From: Tessaracoccus lapidicaptus
Lineage (GTDB): Bacteria > Actinomycetota > Actinomycetes > Propionibacteriales > Propionibacteriaceae
DNA length: 64,000 nucleotides
Assembly: GCF_001693815.1 (NCBI RefSeq)
Contig: NZ_MBQD01000020.1
Location: 124,001-188,000, forward strand
Direction of reading: 5' to 3'
Part shown: piece after piece, positions 34,060 to 45,251 of the stretch
Layout of the letters: every line of letters begins with the position of its first letter
How positions within the stretch are numbered: the stretch's first letter is position 1
Translations under genes and position numbers: made by a program
Notes under the pieces: model-generated
The model's database searches: none
Seen by the model: only the letters and a program-made list of their open reading frames with translations
What the model was told of the DNA's origin: nothing

Positions 34060-34504
34060 GCGGGGGATGGGGCCCGCGAGCCGTCGCGCCCGCGAGATGA
34101 TGGTCGGCGGGCTCGTCGGCGGGCACCTGGCCGGGCTGCTCGTGATCGGCGGCGCGCTCGGCTTCGGGGGCCGGGGTGCGGCCGTGACCGCGGCCCTCGG
34201 TTTCGCCGCGGTCGTCATCTTCTACTCGGTGGGCCAGGCCATCGAGGTGATCGCCGCGGAACTGCCCGACCTGCAGGGCATGGGCCTGGTCCTGGTGAGC
34301 TACGCGGTCCGGGTCGTCGGCATCGCCGCTGGGCTGTGGTTCATCCTCGACCTGCCCGCGATCAGGCCCGTCCTGCGCGAGGGCTGGCTCCTCCTCAGCG
34401 TGGTCGCGACGGTGCTCGCCTGGGTCACCGGCGTGGTCGTCGTGGCGTCCCGCCAGCGCTATCCGGTGTACGACTCGGAGTACCACCCCCCTGTCGCGGA
34501 CTGA
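34052..34504 (+). CDS. AtpI-like small membrane protein ahead of the ATP synthase operon
   Basis: 150 residues with four membrane helices (about 18-38, 42-62, 82-102, 112-134) and a polar C-terminus (RYPVYDSEYHPPVAD). Its position, size and topology match the small membrane protein before atpB in mycobacteria; its role in F0 assembly is inferred. The GTG start overlaps the wecA stop by 8 bases. I recognise no catalytic motif. Confidence 0.65.
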   Translation: MAERGMGPASRRAREMMVGGLVGGHLAGLLVIGGALGFGGRGAAVTAALGFAAVVIFYSVGQAIEVIAAELPDLQGMGLVLVSYAVRVVGIAAGLWFILDLPAIRPVLREGWLLLSVVATVLAWVTGVVVVASRQRYPVYDSEYHPPVAD

Positions 34505-34515
34505 GTGCCGTGGAA

Positions 34516-34545
34516 TATGATTCGCCGCCCCGTTTCCGCTAGGCT
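34516..34545 (+). promoter_or_regulatory. ATP synthase operon promoter region (TATGAT and TAGGCT boxes)
   Basis: Two -10-like hexamers lie in the short gap before the AtpZ-like gene: TATGAT (34516-34521) and TAGGCT (34540-34545, 10 bases before the ATG). Neither has a strong -35. A promoter here would separate atp transcription from the prfA-wecA unit. Confidence 0.45.
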
Positions 34546-34555
34546 CACTCACGAG

Positions 34556-34777
34556 ATGGGCAACGCACCGACGGGTAATGCGCCAGAAGGACCTAGGCGC
34601 GCCGACGACGGCATGCTCGTCCTCAGTTATCTGCTCAGCGGGCTCATCTTCTACGGTGGTCTCGGCTGGGTCGGGGACTACTTCTTGCAGACCTCGTGGT
34701 TGTTGCCACTCGGCCTGATCCTGGGTCTGGTGAGCAGCATCTACATCATCATCAAGCGATACGGGAGCGGTACGTGA
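34556..34777 (+). CDS. AtpZ/AtpI-like F0 accessory protein
   Basis: 73 residues with two membrane helices: LVLSYLLSGLIFYGGLGWVGD and LLPLGLILGLVSSIYIII, the AtpZ/AtpI pattern. It may help c-ring assembly or ion supply. Start: the ATG of MGNAPTGN; the ORF can be extended by 17 residues through the promoter region, which I consider non-coding. Its stop overlaps the atpB GTG. Confidence 0.75.
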   Translation: MGNAPTGNAPEGPRRADDGMLVLSYLLSGLIFYGGLGWVGDYFLQTSWLLPLGLILGLVSSIYIIIKRYGSGT

Positions 34778-35580
34778 CACTGGGGCTACTTCCGATGGAG
34801 ACCACCGGCGGAGGCGAATACCATCCGCCGGGCACCGAGGACTTCCTGTGGTACTCGGTCTGGCCGGGCGTCTTTCCGGACTGGGTCAACAAGCCGCTCA
34901 TCCAGGCCATCATCGGCGCCCTGATCGTCATGGGCCTGTGGTGGTGGGCGTCGCGGAACCTGAAGGTCCAGCCGACCAAGGGCCAGTTCCTCGCCGAGTA
35001 CGTCTACGAGTTCGTGCGCAACGGCATCGCGCGCGACATCCTGCACCACGACTTCAAGAAGTTCCTGCCGTACCTGCTCGGCCTCTTCTCGTTCCTGCTG
35101 GTCAACAACTGGTTCGGCGAGATGTTCTTCTTCATGTACCCGACCTTCTCCAACGTCGGCTACGCCTACGGCCTGGCCATCCTGTCGTGGCTGATCTACG
35201 TCGGGGCGGGCTTCAAGAAGTGGGGTGTGGGGGGATTCCTCAAGAAGTCGCTGGTGCCCGAGGGCGTCCCCGGCTACCTCCTCCCGCTGGTCGTGCCGCT
35301 GGAGTTCCTGGCCACCTTCATCACGCGCCCCATCACGCTGGCCTTGCGTCTCTTCGCCAACCTCTTCGCCGGCCACCTCGTGGTGCTGGTGTTCGTCGTC
35401 GGCGGTGGGTACCTGGTGTCGCAGGCCGACAACCTCTTCTACAACGTGTCCGGCGTGGTCTCGATCGCGTTCAGCATCATCATCCTGTGCCTGGAGCTGT
35501 TCATCGGCGCCCTGCAGGCCTACATCTTCACCGTCCTCACCGCCCAGTACGTGTCGTCCTCGATCGCCGAGGCGCACTGA
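34774..35580 (+). CDS. atpB: ATP synthase F0 subunit a
   Basis: 268 residues. The proton-channel helix has the essential arginine in FITRPITLALRLFANLFAGHLVV, and the last helix reads LELFIGALQAYIFTVLTAQYVSSS. About five to six helices. Start: GTG overlapping the preceding stop; an in-frame ATG at 34795 would remove seven residues. Confidence 0.93.
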   Translation: MTLGLLPMETTGGGEYHPPGTEDFLWYSVWPGVFPDWVNKPLIQAIIGALIVMGLWWWASRNLKVQPTKGQFLAEYVYEFVRNGIARDILHHDFKKFLPYLLGLFSFLLVNNWFGEMFFFMYPTFSNVGYAYGLAILSWLIYVGAGFKKWGVGGFLKKSLVPEGVPGYLLPLVVPLEFLATFITRPITLALRLFANLFAGHLVVLVFVVGGGYLVSQADNLFYNVSGVVSIAFSIIILCLELFIGALQAYIFTVLTAQYVSSSIAEAH

Positions 35581-35635
35581 GTCCACCGACTCCTCGTCAG
35601 TAACCGCTGACGGGCAGCCATCCGAAAGGAAAGCA

Positions 35636-35854
35636 ATGTCCCTCCTGGAAATCTCCGGCTCGCTGAACATGATCGGCTACGCGATCGCCACGATCGCCCC
35701 CGCCCTCGGCGTCGCCTGGATCTTCGCGTCGGTCATCAACGGCACGGCGCGGCAGCCTGAGGCCCGCGGCGCCATGATGGGCACCGCCTTCATCGGCTTC
35801 GCCGTGGTCGAGGCGCTCGCCATCATCGCCATCGCCCTCGCGTTCGTCCTCTGA
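35636..35854 (+). CDS. atpE: ATP synthase F0 subunit c
   Basis: 72 residues, two helices joined by the polar loop NGTARQPEARG. Glu59 in the second helix (FAVVEAL) is the ion-binding carboxylate. The first helix lacks the Gln/Ser set of sodium-type rings, so proton coupling is expected. AAAGGAAAG precedes the ATG: a very strong Shine-Dalgarno sequence suiting the high c-subunit copy number. The 55-base gap before it is the longest inside the operon. Confidence 0.95.
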   Translation: MSLLEISGSLNMIGYAIATIAPALGVAWIFASVINGTARQPEARGAMMGTAFIGFAVVEALAIIAIALAFVL

Positions 35855-35862
35855 GCCCCGCC

Positions 35863-36408
35863 ATGTTCCCCTTCACCGGGGCGCTTCTCGAGATCGACCT
35901 GGGGCCGCTGATGCCCCACTATCTCTCGGAGATCATCGCCGGCATCCTGCTGATGCTCGTGATCTTCCTCCTCATGTGGAAGGTCGTCGTTCCGGCCTTC
36001 GAGAAGATGTACGAGGAGCGCACGAACAAGATCGAGGGCGGCATGCGTCGGGCGGCCGCGGCGGAAGCCAAGGCGGCGGCAGCGCTGGCCGAGTACAACG
36101 ACCAGCTCAGCGCAGCCCGCGAAGAGGCCGCGCGCATCCGCGAGGACGCCAAGAACCAGTCGGCCGCCCTCGTGGCGGAGGCTCGGGAAAAGGCGGCCAA
36201 GGAGTCGCAGCGGATTCTCGACGCCGGGCGCCAGCAGCTCGAGGCCGAGCGGTCCCAGCTTGTGCACGACCTGCGCGGTGAGGTAGGCGGCATCGCCACC
36301 ACGCTCGCCGGCAAGATTGTGGGCGAGTCCCTGACCGACGACGAGCGCGCCATGCGCACCGTCGACCGGTTCCTGGCTGAGCTCGAGTCGGCGGGTCAGG
36401 CCCGATGA
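35863..36408 (+). CDS. atpF: ATP synthase F0 subunit b
   Basis: 181 residues. One N-terminal membrane helix ([21 protein letters not shown]) is followed by a long charged coiled coil (about 45-150) that dimerises as the peripheral stalk. It is a normal separate b subunit, unlike the b-delta fusion of mycobacteria. It follows atpE by 8 bases and overlaps atpH by 4. Confidence 0.93.
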   Translation: MFPFTGALLEIDLGPLMPHYLSEIIAGILLMLVIFLLMWKVVVPAFEKMYEERTNKIEGGMRRAAAAEAKAAAALAEYNDQLSAAREEAARIREDAKNQSAALVAEAREKAAKESQRILDAGRQQLEAERSQLVHDLRGEVGGIATTLAGKIVGESLTDDERAMRTVDRFLAELESAGQAR

Positions 36409-37202
36409 TGGCCGTCGGCGCCGCACCCGCTGGACTCGACGCGACCGTGGACGGCATCCCCACCGATGCCACCACGGCCGCAGAGCTGTTCGCCGTCGTC
36501 GACCTCCTCGACGGCCAGCCGATGCTGCGTCGCTCGCTGTCGGACCCGTCGGCCTCCGTGGAGGACCGGTCGGGGCTCGCCACGCGCCTGCTGGGGGGTC
36601 GCGTGTCGGCCGCCACGCTGGCGGTGCTGACCGAGGCCGTCAAGGCGTCCTGGAACAGTGGCGCGGACATGGTTGCGGGCTTGGAGCGGCAGGCCGTCCG
36701 GTTGTCGCTGCTCGACGCCCAGCGCACCGGCGACATCGACCGCGTGTCGGACGAACTGCACACGCTCGGCCTGACCATCGACTCCAACCCGGAGCTCGCG
36801 GGCACCCTGCGCAACCAGACGTACCCCGTCGACGCCAAGCAGGAGCTGATCGACCGGCTCATCGCCGACAAGGTGCATCCCGTGACCCGCGCGCTCGCCG
36901 CGCGGACCGTGCGGACCCGGCGGCGCAACTACGCCCGCACCGTCGGCGAGATCCTCGAGATGGCGGCCGACCTGGCCGGCGAGAAGATCGCCAAGGTCAC
37001 CGTCGCCCGGCCCCTCGACGAGGCGCGCCTCGCTCGGCTCAGGCGGGCACTGGAAGCCCAGGCCGGCGGCCCCGTGGCGCTGCAGGTCGAGGTCGATCCC
37101 TCCGTGCTCGGCGGCATCAACGTCGCGCTCGGAGACGACGTATTCGAAGCAACCGTTGCCGCGCGGCTCGACCAGGTCCGCCGTCAACTCATCACCTCGT
37201 AG
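36405..37202 (+). CDS. atpH: ATP synthase F1 subunit delta (extended)
   Basis: 265 residues, against about 177 in E. coli. The OSCP fold is seen in [23 protein letters not shown] and the C-terminal [17 protein letters not shown] and [22 protein letters not shown]. The extra N-terminal part (about 1-85) is typical of actinobacterial delta subunits and strengthens the stalk contact. ATG overlaps the atpF stop. Confidence 0.92.
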   Translation: MMAVGAAPAGLDATVDGIPTDATTAAELFAVVDLLDGQPMLRRSLSDPSASVEDRSGLATRLLGGRVSAATLAVLTEAVKASWNSGADMVAGLERQAVRLSLLDAQRTGDIDRVSDELHTLGLTIDSNPELAGTLRNQTYPVDAKQELIDRLIADKVHPVTRALAARTVRTRRRNYARTVGEILEMAADLAGEKIAKVTVARPLDEARLARLRRALEAQAGGPVALQVEVDPSVLGGINVALGDDVFEATVAARLDQVRRQLITS

Positions 37203-37219
37203 ACGAAAGTAGAAACGCA

Positions 37220-38857
37220 ATGGCTGAACTGACCATCAGTCCGGACGAGATCCGCAGTGCGCTGGACGACTTCGTCCAGTCTTACCAGCCCCAGGCCGCA
37301 TCCCGGACCGAGGTCGGCTCCGTCGTGACCTCGGGCGACGGCATCGCCCGTGTGGAGGGCCTGCCCTCCGCGATGGCGAACGAGCTGTTGCGCTTCGAGA
37401 ACGGCACCCTGGGCATCGCCCTCAACCTCGACGAGCGCGAGATCGGCGTCGTCGTCCTCGGTGACTCCGAGGGCATCGACGAGGGCTCCGTCGTGCACGG
37501 CACCGGAGACGTGCTGTCGGTGCCCGTCGGCGACGGCTACCTCGGCCGCGTCGTGGACGCCATGGGCAACCCGATCGACGGCCTCGGCGAGATCACCGAC
37601 CTCGACGGCCGTCGCGCCCTCGAGCTGCAGGCCGCCGGCGTCATGGACCGCCAGGAGGTCCGCGAGCCGCTGCAGACCGGGCTCAAGGCCATCGACGCGA
37701 TGATCCCGATCGGCCGCGGCCAGCGCCAGCTGATCATCGGCGACCGCAAGACCGGCAAGACCGCCATCGCGATCGACACGATCATCAACCAGAAGGCCAA
37801 CTGGGAGTCGGGCGACCCCAAGAAGCAGGTGCGCTGCATCTACGTGGCCATCGGCCAGAAGGGCTCGACGATCGCCGAGGTGCGCAGCACGCTCGAAGCG
37901 GCCGGTGCGCTCGACTACACCACGATCGTGCACTCGCCCGCCTCGGACCCGGCAGGCTTCAAGTACATCGCCCCCTACTCGGGTTCGGCCATCGGCCAGC
38001 ACTGGATGTACCAGGGCAAGCACGTCCTCATCGTGTTCGACGACCTGACCAAGCAGGCCGAGGCCTACCGCGCCATGTCGCTGCTGCTGCGCCGGCCCCC
38101 GGGCCGCGAGGCGTACCCCGGTGACGTGTTCTACCTCCACTCCCGCCTGCTGGAGCGCTGCGCCAAGCTCTCCGACGAGCTGGGCGGCGGATCGATGACC
38201 GGCCTGCCGATCATCGAGACGAAGGCCAACGACGTGTCGGCCTACATCCCGACCAACGTGATCTCGATCACCGACGGCCAGATCTTCCTGCAGTCGGACC
38301 TGTTCAACGCGAACCAGCGCCCGGCCGTGGACGTCGGCGTGTCGGTGTCGCGTGTCGGTGGCGCCGCGCAGATCAAGGCCATGAAGTCGGTCGCCGGCTC
38401 GCTGAAGATCAACCTCGCGCAGTACCGCGACATGCAGGCCTTCGCGATGTTCGCCTCGGACCTCGACGCCGCGACGCGGCGCCAGCTGGACCGCGGCGCC
38501 CGGCTCACCGAGCTGCTGCGCCAGGGCCAGTACGCGCCGTACCCGGTCGAGGACCAGGTCGTCAGCGTGTGGGCCGGCATCGAGGGCCACTTCGACGACG
38601 TCCCCGTCGACGACGTGCTGCGCTTCGAGCAGGAGTTCCTCGATCACCTGCGCCACAACGCGACCGTGCTGCAGTCGATCGCCGAGACCAATGTCTTCGG
38701 CGACGAGGCGAAGGAGTCCACCGCCAAGGCGCTGGCCGACTTCAAGCGGGTCTTCCGCACCTCCGAGGGCAAGCTTCTGGTCGGTCACGAGGAGCACAAG
38801 CCTCTCGCGGACGAGCAGATCGGCCAGGAGACGATCGTCCGCCAGAAGCGGGGCTGA
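37220..38857 (+). CDS. atpA: ATP synthase F1 subunit alpha
   Basis: 545 residues. The non-catalytic nucleotide site has GDRKTGKTA, and the family signature [22 protein letters not shown] is present. N-terminal beta barrel about 25-95; C-terminal helical bundle from about 385. A C-terminal tail of about 30 residues beyond E. coli alpha ([18 protein letters not shown]) resembles the actinobacterial extension tied to low ATPase activity in mycobacteria. Confidence 0.96.
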   Translation: MAELTISPDEIRSALDDFVQSYQPQAASRTEVGSVVTSGDGIARVEGLPSAMANELLRFENGTLGIALNLDEREIGVVVLGDSEGIDEGSVVHGTGDVLSVPVGDGYLGRVVDAMGNPIDGLGEITDLDGRRALELQAAGVMDRQEVREPLQTGLKAIDAMIPIGRGQRQLIIGDRKTGKTAIAIDTIINQKANWESGDPKKQVRCIYVAIGQKGSTIAEVRSTLEAAGALDYTTIVHSPASDPAGFKYIAPYSGSAIGQHWMYQGKHVLIVFDDLTKQAEAYRAMSLLLRRPPGREAYPGDVFYLHSRLLERCAKLSDELGGGSMTGLPIIETKANDVSAYIPTNVISITDGQIFLQSDLFNANQRPAVDVGVSVSRVGGAAQIKAMKSVAGSLKINLAQYRDMQAFAMFASDLDAATRRQLDRGARLTELLRQGQYAPYPVEDQVVSVWAGIEGHFDDVPVDDVLRFEQEFLDHLRHNATVLQSIAETNVFGDEAKESTAKALADFKRVFRTSEGKLLVGHEEHKPLADEQIGQETIVRQKRG

Positions 38858-38861
38858 GTCC

Positions 38862-41236
<2,375 letters not shown>

Positions 41237-41238
41237 TC

Positions 41239-41646
41239 GTGTCGCGACCCCCGCTGCAAGTCGAGGTCGTCGCGGCGGACCGGCTCGTCTGGTCCGGCGA
41301 GTCGGTCAACATCATCGCGCGCACCGTCGAGGGCGACATCGGCATCCTGCCCGGCCACGAGCCGCTGCTGGCCGTCCTCGTCCCGTGCGTGGTGGAGATC
41401 GTCACCGCCGACGGACGCAGCGAGTCGCTGGCCGTCGACGAGGGCTTCATCTCCGTGGCCCACAACCGCGTCTCCGTGCTCGCCCAGGTGGCGACGCTCG
41501 GGCACGAGGTCGGGCTGGAGGAGGCGCGGCGTGAGGCGTCCACCCTGGAGGCCAGGGCCATGCAGGGCGACGCGGACGACGACGAGCTCCATCACCTGAG
41601 GATCCTCCAGGCGCAGATCCGCGCCGGCGAGAGAGCCACGACCTAG
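41239..41646 (+). CDS. atpC: ATP synthase F1 subunit epsilon
   Basis: 135 residues. N-terminal beta sandwich (LQVEVVAADRLVWSGESVNI, GDIGILPGHEPLLAVL) and a C-terminal helical pair. It links the rotor and can inhibit hydrolysis. GTG start 2 bases after atpD. Last gene of the operon. Confidence 0.94.
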   Translation: MSRPPLQVEVVAADRLVWSGESVNIIARTVEGDIGILPGHEPLLAVLVPCVVEIVTADGRSESLAVDEGFISVAHNRVSVLAQVATLGHEVGLEEARREASTLEARAMQGDADDDELHHLRILQAQIRAGERATT

Positions 41647-41651
41647 CACAC

Positions 41652-41687
41652 CGTTCAGGGCGGCCCCCGCGGGGGCTGCCCTGAACG
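41652..41687 (+). terminator. Strong hairpin terminator of the atp operon
   Basis: A 17-base arm starting CGTTCAGGGC pairs with an arm ending GCCCTGAACG with a single G-T wobble. The apex is GC only, so the top pairs open to a small loop. No T-run follows: the I-shaped terminator type common in actinobacteria. Confidence 0.8.
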
Positions 41688-41726
41688 CATAGTGGGGCAG
41701 TGCCCCAGGAGGAGGATCGGGGCCGC

Positions 41727-42188
41727 ATGCCGTGGCAGTTCATCGTCACGACGGTCGTCATCGTCGCGCTGATTCTGCTGCCGTTCGCCCTGCTCTACCT
41801 CCGCCGCCGCTGGCTCACCGGCCAGGGCGGCCTGTTCGACTGCGCCCATCGCGTCCGCGACGACACGCCCGGCCACGGGTGGGCCCTGGGCGTGGCCCGA
41901 TACCGTGGCGAGAACCTCGAGTGGTTCCGGTCCTTCTCCCTCGGGTTGACCCCCAAGCTGGTTCTGCAGCGGGCGGGGACCACGTACGTGCATCAGCGCA
42001 AGCCGGAGGGCCTCGAGGCGATCGCGCTGTTCGCCGACTCCATCATCGTCACGGTCAAGGACCGGGTGACGGGTCACCTGCACACCCTGGCGATGTCGCG
42101 CGACGAGGTCCTGGCCCTGATGAGCTGGCTGGAGTCCGCCCCGCCCGGCAGCCACTATCTCCCGGGCAGCGCGGACTCGCCGCGCTAG
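41727..42188 (+). CDS. DUF2550 membrane-anchored protein
   Basis: 153 residues. One N-terminal helix (FIVTTVVIVALILLPFALLYLR) is followed by a soluble domain with HGWALGVARYRGENLEWFRSFSL, as in the DUF2550 protein after atpC in mycobacteria. Function unknown. Start: ATG 41727 gives the usual length and has GGAGGAGG about 12 bases upstream; the GTG at 41700 would add nine polar residues. It ends overlapping the convergent pduO gene by 4 bases. Confidence 0.75.
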   Translation: MPWQFIVTTVVIVALILLPFALLYLRRRWLTGQGGLFDCAHRVRDDTPGHGWALGVARYRGENLEWFRSFSLGLTPKLVLQRAGTTYVHQRKPEGLEAIALFADSIIVTVKDRVTGHLHTLAMSRDEVLALMSWLESAPPGSHYLPGSADSPR

Positions 42189-42790
42189 CGCGCCCCTTCC
42201 GGCTTCTCGCGGTCGGTGCCGGGCACCCAGAGGATCTCCCCGTCGGTGCCGTTGGCGGCGCGCGACATGATGAACAGCAGGTCCGACAGCCGGTTCAGGT
42301 AGGTGACGGCGGCCATGTTGACGCCCCCCTCGGGGTCCGTGCCGTGCTCCTCGACGCAGCGCCAGGCCGCCCGCTCCGCGCGGCGCGTCACGGTGCGGGC
42401 CACGTGTAGCTGGGCCCCCGCGTGGGTGCCGCCGGGCAGGATGAAGCTGCGCAGGACCGGCAGGCCCTCCTGCAGCTCGTCGCAGAACCCCTCCAGGCGC
42501 TCGACGGAGGACTGCTCGATCCGCAGGGGCGGCCAGGCGGGCGCCGGATGCAGGGGTGTCGAGAGGTCGGCGCCGACGTCGAAGAGCTCGTTGCTGATCA
42601 GCTGCAGCATCTCCACGACCCGCGGCGGCAGGCCGCCGATGGCCAGGGCCACGCCGATCGTGGCGTTCGCCTCGTCCACCTGGCCGTACGCCTCGACGCG
42701 GAGGTCCGTCTTGCGCACCTCGGAGTTGTCCGAGAGCCTCGTGGAGCCGGCGTCGCCGGTGCGGGTGTAGATCTTCGACAGTGTGACCAT
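42185..42790 (-). CDS. Cob(I)yrinic acid a,c-diamide/cobalamin adenosyltransferase, PduO type
   Basis: 201 residues. Transfers adenosyl from ATP to cob(I)alamin. PduO motifs: KIYTRTGDAGSTRLSD (ATP binding), RVEAYGQVDEANATIG and YLNRLSDLLFIMSR. Adenosylcobalamin is the cofactor of methylmalonyl-CoA mutase, which fits the epimerase gene at 47.6 kb. Start: ATG with TAGATT 6 bases upstream, no Shine-Dalgarno sequence. Confidence 0.92.
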   Translation of the reverse strand: MVTLSKIYTRTGDAGSTRLSDNSEVRKTDLRVEAYGQVDEANATIGVALAIGGLPPRVVEMLQLISNELFDVGADLSTPLHPAPAWPPLRIEQSSVERLEGFCDELQEGLPVLRSFILPGGTHAGAQLHVARTVTRRAERAAWRCVEEHGTDPEGGVNMAAVTYLNRLSDLLFIMSRAANGTDGEILWVPGTDREKPEGAR

Positions 42791-42796
42791 GGCCTC

Positions 42797-42802
42797 AATC
42801 TA
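42797..42802 (-). promoter_or_regulatory. -10 box TAGATT for leaderless pduO gene
   Basis: On the minus strand TAGATT is followed by 6 bases (GAGGCC) and the ATG at 42790. Confidence 0.5.
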
Positions 42803-42805
42803 TGC

Positions 42806-42811
42806 CAAGCT
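42806..42811 (+). promoter_or_regulatory. Weak -10 box CAAGCT for the peptidyl-prolyl isomerase gene
   Basis: CAAGCT is followed by 7 bases and the GTG at 42819. It has C instead of T at the first position; the same hexamer and spacing precede the pdtaS GTG. Only three bases separate it from the divergent TAGATT box. Confidence 0.35.
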
Positions 42812-42818
42812 GGACGCC

Positions 42819-43475
42819 GTGCGCATCCGACCCCTCGCCCTCCTCGCCGTCCTGGCCCTCCTCGCGACGGGCTGTCAGAACGCCAACGACTCGGCAGGCG
42901 ACGCGGTGGCCGGCGGCGCCGGCGTGACCTGTGAGTACCCGCCCGAGGGGGAGCCCGCGCGGCCCGTGGACCCGCCGCGCAGCGAGAACGTGTCCGACCA
43001 GGGGACCGTCGGGGTCACGCTGCACCTCACCGCCGGGGACGTCTCCCTGACGCTCGACCGGGCCACGGCGCCGTGCACCGTCAACTCGTTCGTGTCCCTG
43101 GCCGAGCAGGGGTTCTACGACGACACCGAGTGCCACCGCCTCGTTGACTACGGCATCTTCATCCTGCAGTGCGGGGACCCGACGGCCACCGGCACCGGCG
43201 GGCCCGGCTACACCATCCCTGATGAGCTGAACCCGCCGCCGACCTACCCGGCAGGGACGGTCGCCATGGCGAAGCGGCAGCCGCCGAACACCGGCGGCTC
43301 CCAGTTCTTCCTGGTATGGGCGGACACGCCGCTACCACCGGAGTACACGGTGTTCGGCACCATGGATCAGGCCGGACTCGACGTGGTGGCAGGGATCGCT
43401 GCGCAGGGCGTCGACGGGACGGACCAGACATCGCCCAACGCCGAGGCCCGCATCGAGTCGGTGTCCCTGGGCTGA
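42819..43475 (+). CDS. Cyclophilin-type peptidyl-prolyl isomerase lipoprotein
   Basis: 218 residues. The signal peptide and lipobox (LLAVLALLATGC) predict an extracytoplasmic lipid anchor. The cyclophilin domain (about 60-218) has TVNSFVSLAEQGFYDDTECHRL, then GGPGYTIPDE, MAKRQPPNTGGSQFFL and YTVFG. The usual FHRV arginine region reads CHRL and I see the FxxQGGD equivalent as FILQCGD, with a Cys. Likely assists folding of exported proteins. Start: GTG 42819 gives a clean signal peptide; the upstream ATGs overlap pduO. Confidence 0.85.
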   Translation: MRIRPLALLAVLALLATGCQNANDSAGDAVAGGAGVTCEYPPEGEPARPVDPPRSENVSDQGTVGVTLHLTAGDVSLTLDRATAPCTVNSFVSLAEQGFYDDTECHRLVDYGIFILQCGDPTATGTGGPGYTIPDELNPPPTYPAGTVAMAKRQPPNTGGSQFFLVWADTPLPPEYTVFGTMDQAGLDVVAGIAAQGVDGTDQTSPNAEARIESVSLG

Positions 43476-43487
43476 CGGCGGCCCGCC

Positions 43488-44261
43488 TCAGGCGTCCGCG
43501 AGGAGGTGCCGCACCACCGCGACGAAGCCGTCGGGGTCGTCGGCGTGCACCCAGTGCCCCGCCTTCTTGAGCGTCACCTGCAGCACGCGCGGGAACAGCC
43601 GGCGCATCGGTTCCAGGTGCTCGGGCTGCACGTAGGGGGAGCGCCCGCCGTTGACCCAGAGCACGGGGCCGTCGAAGTGGCCGTCGATGGCGGGCCAGCC
43701 GCCGACGGCGTGCAGGGAGTCGCCCATCAGGTCGAGGTTGGCCTGCCAGAACCAGGTGTCGCCCTTGCGCCGCAGGTTCTGCAGCAGGAAGCGCCGCACG
43801 ACGTCGTCGGGGATGAGTTCGGAGAGTTCCTCGTCGGCCTGCGTGCGGCTGGTCAGCGAGTCGAGATCCAGCGTCCGCAGCGCCGCGACCAGGTTGACGA
43901 ACTGCGCGGCCGCGACGTTGCGGGCGGGCGAGATGTCGACCACCATGAGCCGGTCCACGAGTTCGGGCCGCCGCAGCGCCAGCCGCATCGCGACCTTGCC
44001 GCCCAGCGAGTGACCGATCAGCGCCACCGGATGGCCGAACCGCTGCTCGAGCCAGTCGCCCACGACGTCGGCCTGGTTGTCCAGCGTGAACGTCTCGGTC
44101 CACGACGACCGGCCGTGGTTCGGCAGGTCGACGAGGTGACAGGTGGCCACATCGCCGAGCCGTGCCGCGACGGTGCCGAAGTTCTTGCCCTGCCCGAAAA
44201 GCCCGTGGAGGAACACGGCGTGCGCGGGGCCGGAGCCGACGACCATCTCGTGCAGCGTCAT
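43488..44261 (-). CDS. Alpha/beta hydrolase (YbfF-like esterase)
   Basis: 257 residues. Nucleophile elbow GHSLGGKVAM; oxyanion segment FLHGLFGQGKNFG; the catalytic histidine lies in AGHWVHADDP. Substrate unknown; YbfF-type enzymes cleave small acyl esters. The ATG at 44261 overlaps the upstream small gene by 4 bases, and the long in-frame upstream extension lies in that gene. Confidence 0.82.
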   Translation of the reverse strand: MTLHEMVVGSGPAHAVFLHGLFGQGKNFGTVAARLGDVATCHLVDLPNHGRSSWTETFTLDNQADVVGDWLEQRFGHPVALIGHSLGGKVAMRLALRRPELVDRLMVVDISPARNVAAAQFVNLVAALRTLDLDSLTSRTQADEELSELIPDDVVRRFLLQNLRRKGDTWFWQANLDLMGDSLHAVGGWPAIDGHFDGPVLWVNGGRSPYVQPEHLEPMRRLFPRVLQVTLKKAGHWVHADDPDGFVAVVRHLLADA

Positions 44262-44533
44262 CGCGGCAGCCGCCAGCAGTGTGGGTGCCAGTGGCGCCGG
44301 ACCTCCAGCCCGGACTCCGCGCCGAGTGGCGGCGTGTCGGGCCACGCGACCAGGTGCGGGGTCCCCGGAGCAACGCGCTGGTCGCAGCCCGGACACCGGT
44401 ACTCCTTGACCGCCCGGTGCGCGGGGACGTCGCGGACGATCCAGGTGCGGCCGCCCCGGCTCTCCCGCCGCTGCGAGCCGCCCGAGAGGAGGGGGCGCGG
44501 CGCACGGAGGTGCTTGGACGGACGGCGGGCCAC
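44258..44533 (-). CDS. Small zinc-ribbon-like protein between nucS and a hydrolase
   Basis: 91 residues. A basic N-terminus (ARRPSKHLRAPRPLL) is followed by a core YRCPGCDQRVAPGTPHLVAW and RRHWHPHCWRLPR, giving a CxxC pair and a His/Cys pair that could bind zinc. Short proteins of this type next to nucS are common in actinobacteria and are often mislabelled ATP/GTP-binding protein. I do not know its function. GTG start shares a base with the nucS stop (TAGTG); it overlaps the hydrolase by 4 bases. Tight coupling hints at linked roles. Confidence 0.75.
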   Translation of the reverse strand: MARRPSKHLRAPRPLLSGGSQRRESRGGRTWIVRDVPAHRAVKEYRCPGCDQRVAPGTPHLVAWPDTPPLGAESGLEVRRHWHPHCWRLPR

Positions 44534-45228
44534 TAGAAGAGCCGCTCGTCGGCGTTGTCGAGCCCGCGCAGGGCGTCGTAGTCGATGAGCCGCCACTCGA
44601 TGCCGCGGTCGCTGGCAAGGGTGCGCGCCTGCGGCTTGATCTGCTGGCCGGCGAAGATGCCGCGGACGGGGGCGAGGTGGGGGTCGCGGTTCATGAGCTC
44701 GAGATAGCGGGTCAGCTGCTCGACACCGTCGATCTCGCCGCGGCGTTTGACCTCCACCGCGACGTAGGAGCCACGGTCGTCGCGCAGGAGCAGATCGACC
44801 GGGCCGATGGGGGTGAGATACTCGCGCTGCACGAGGCTCAGCCCGTCGCCGAGCGTGGCGGGGTGGTCGGCGAGCAGCGCCTGGAGGTGGGCCTCCACGC
44901 CGTCCTTCTGCAGGCCCGGATCGACACCCAGCTCGTGGGCGGAGTCGTGGAACACGTCGGCCACCGAGATGCGGAGGGTGTCGCCGTCCTTGGCGCGCAC
45001 CTGCCAGACCTCCGTGACCCCCATGCTCGCGGCGGCGTCCGGGTCAGGTGCCTCCACCTGCAGTGTGCACGGGGGGCTCATCCAGTTCAGCGGCTTGTAC
45101 GCGCGGTCGTCCGCGTGGACCGAGACCGACCCGTCGGCCTTGACCAGGATGAGGCGCGTGGCCATCGGCAGGTGCGCCGTCAGCCGGCCGACGTAATCGA
45201 CCTGACACTTCGCAACCACGAGACGCAC
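44533..45228 (-). CDS. nucS: Mismatch-specific endonuclease NucS/EndoMS
   Basis: 231 residues. Cleaves both strands at mismatches in the actinobacterial MutS-independent repair route. The nuclease core has [32 protein letters not shown] with the D/E/K catalytic set. The C-terminus ends ERLF, matching the short hydrophobic end that contacts the sliding clamp in relatives. Start: GTG with TAGGGT 6 bases upstream and no Shine-Dalgarno sequence. Confidence 0.94.
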   Translation of the reverse strand: MRLVVAKCQVDYVGRLTAHLPMATRLILVKADGSVSVHADDRAYKPLNWMSPPCTLQVEAPDPDAAASMGVTEVWQVRAKDGDTLRISVADVFHDSAHELGVDPGLQKDGVEAHLQALLADHPATLGDGLSLVQREYLTPIGPVDLLLRDDRGSYVAVEVKRRGEIDGVEQLTRYLELMNRDPHLAPVRGIFAGQQIKPQARTLASDRGIEWRLIDYDALRGLDNADERLF

Positions 45229-45234
45229 GCCGCC

Positions 45235-45240
45235 ACCCTA
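45235..45240 (-). promoter_or_regulatory. -10 box TAGGGT for leaderless nucS
   Basis: On the minus strand TAGGGT is followed by 6 bases (GGCGGC) and the GTG at 45228. It lies in the 23-base gap after the AI-2E-family gene. Confidence 0.5.
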
Positions 45241-45251
45241 CCAAGTGCGGG

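Noticed and set aside
34512-34534. GGAAT followed by GTT before the atp operon, resembling a SigR promoter
   Set aside because: The spacer is 15 bases, outside the 16-20 usable range; the TATGAT and TAGGCT boxes explain the region better.
43159-44505. A 448-codon minus-strand frame over the hydrolase region
   Set aside because: The hydrolase (43488-44261) in another frame has the GHSLGG elbow; this frame is Arg/Ala/Pro-rich noise.
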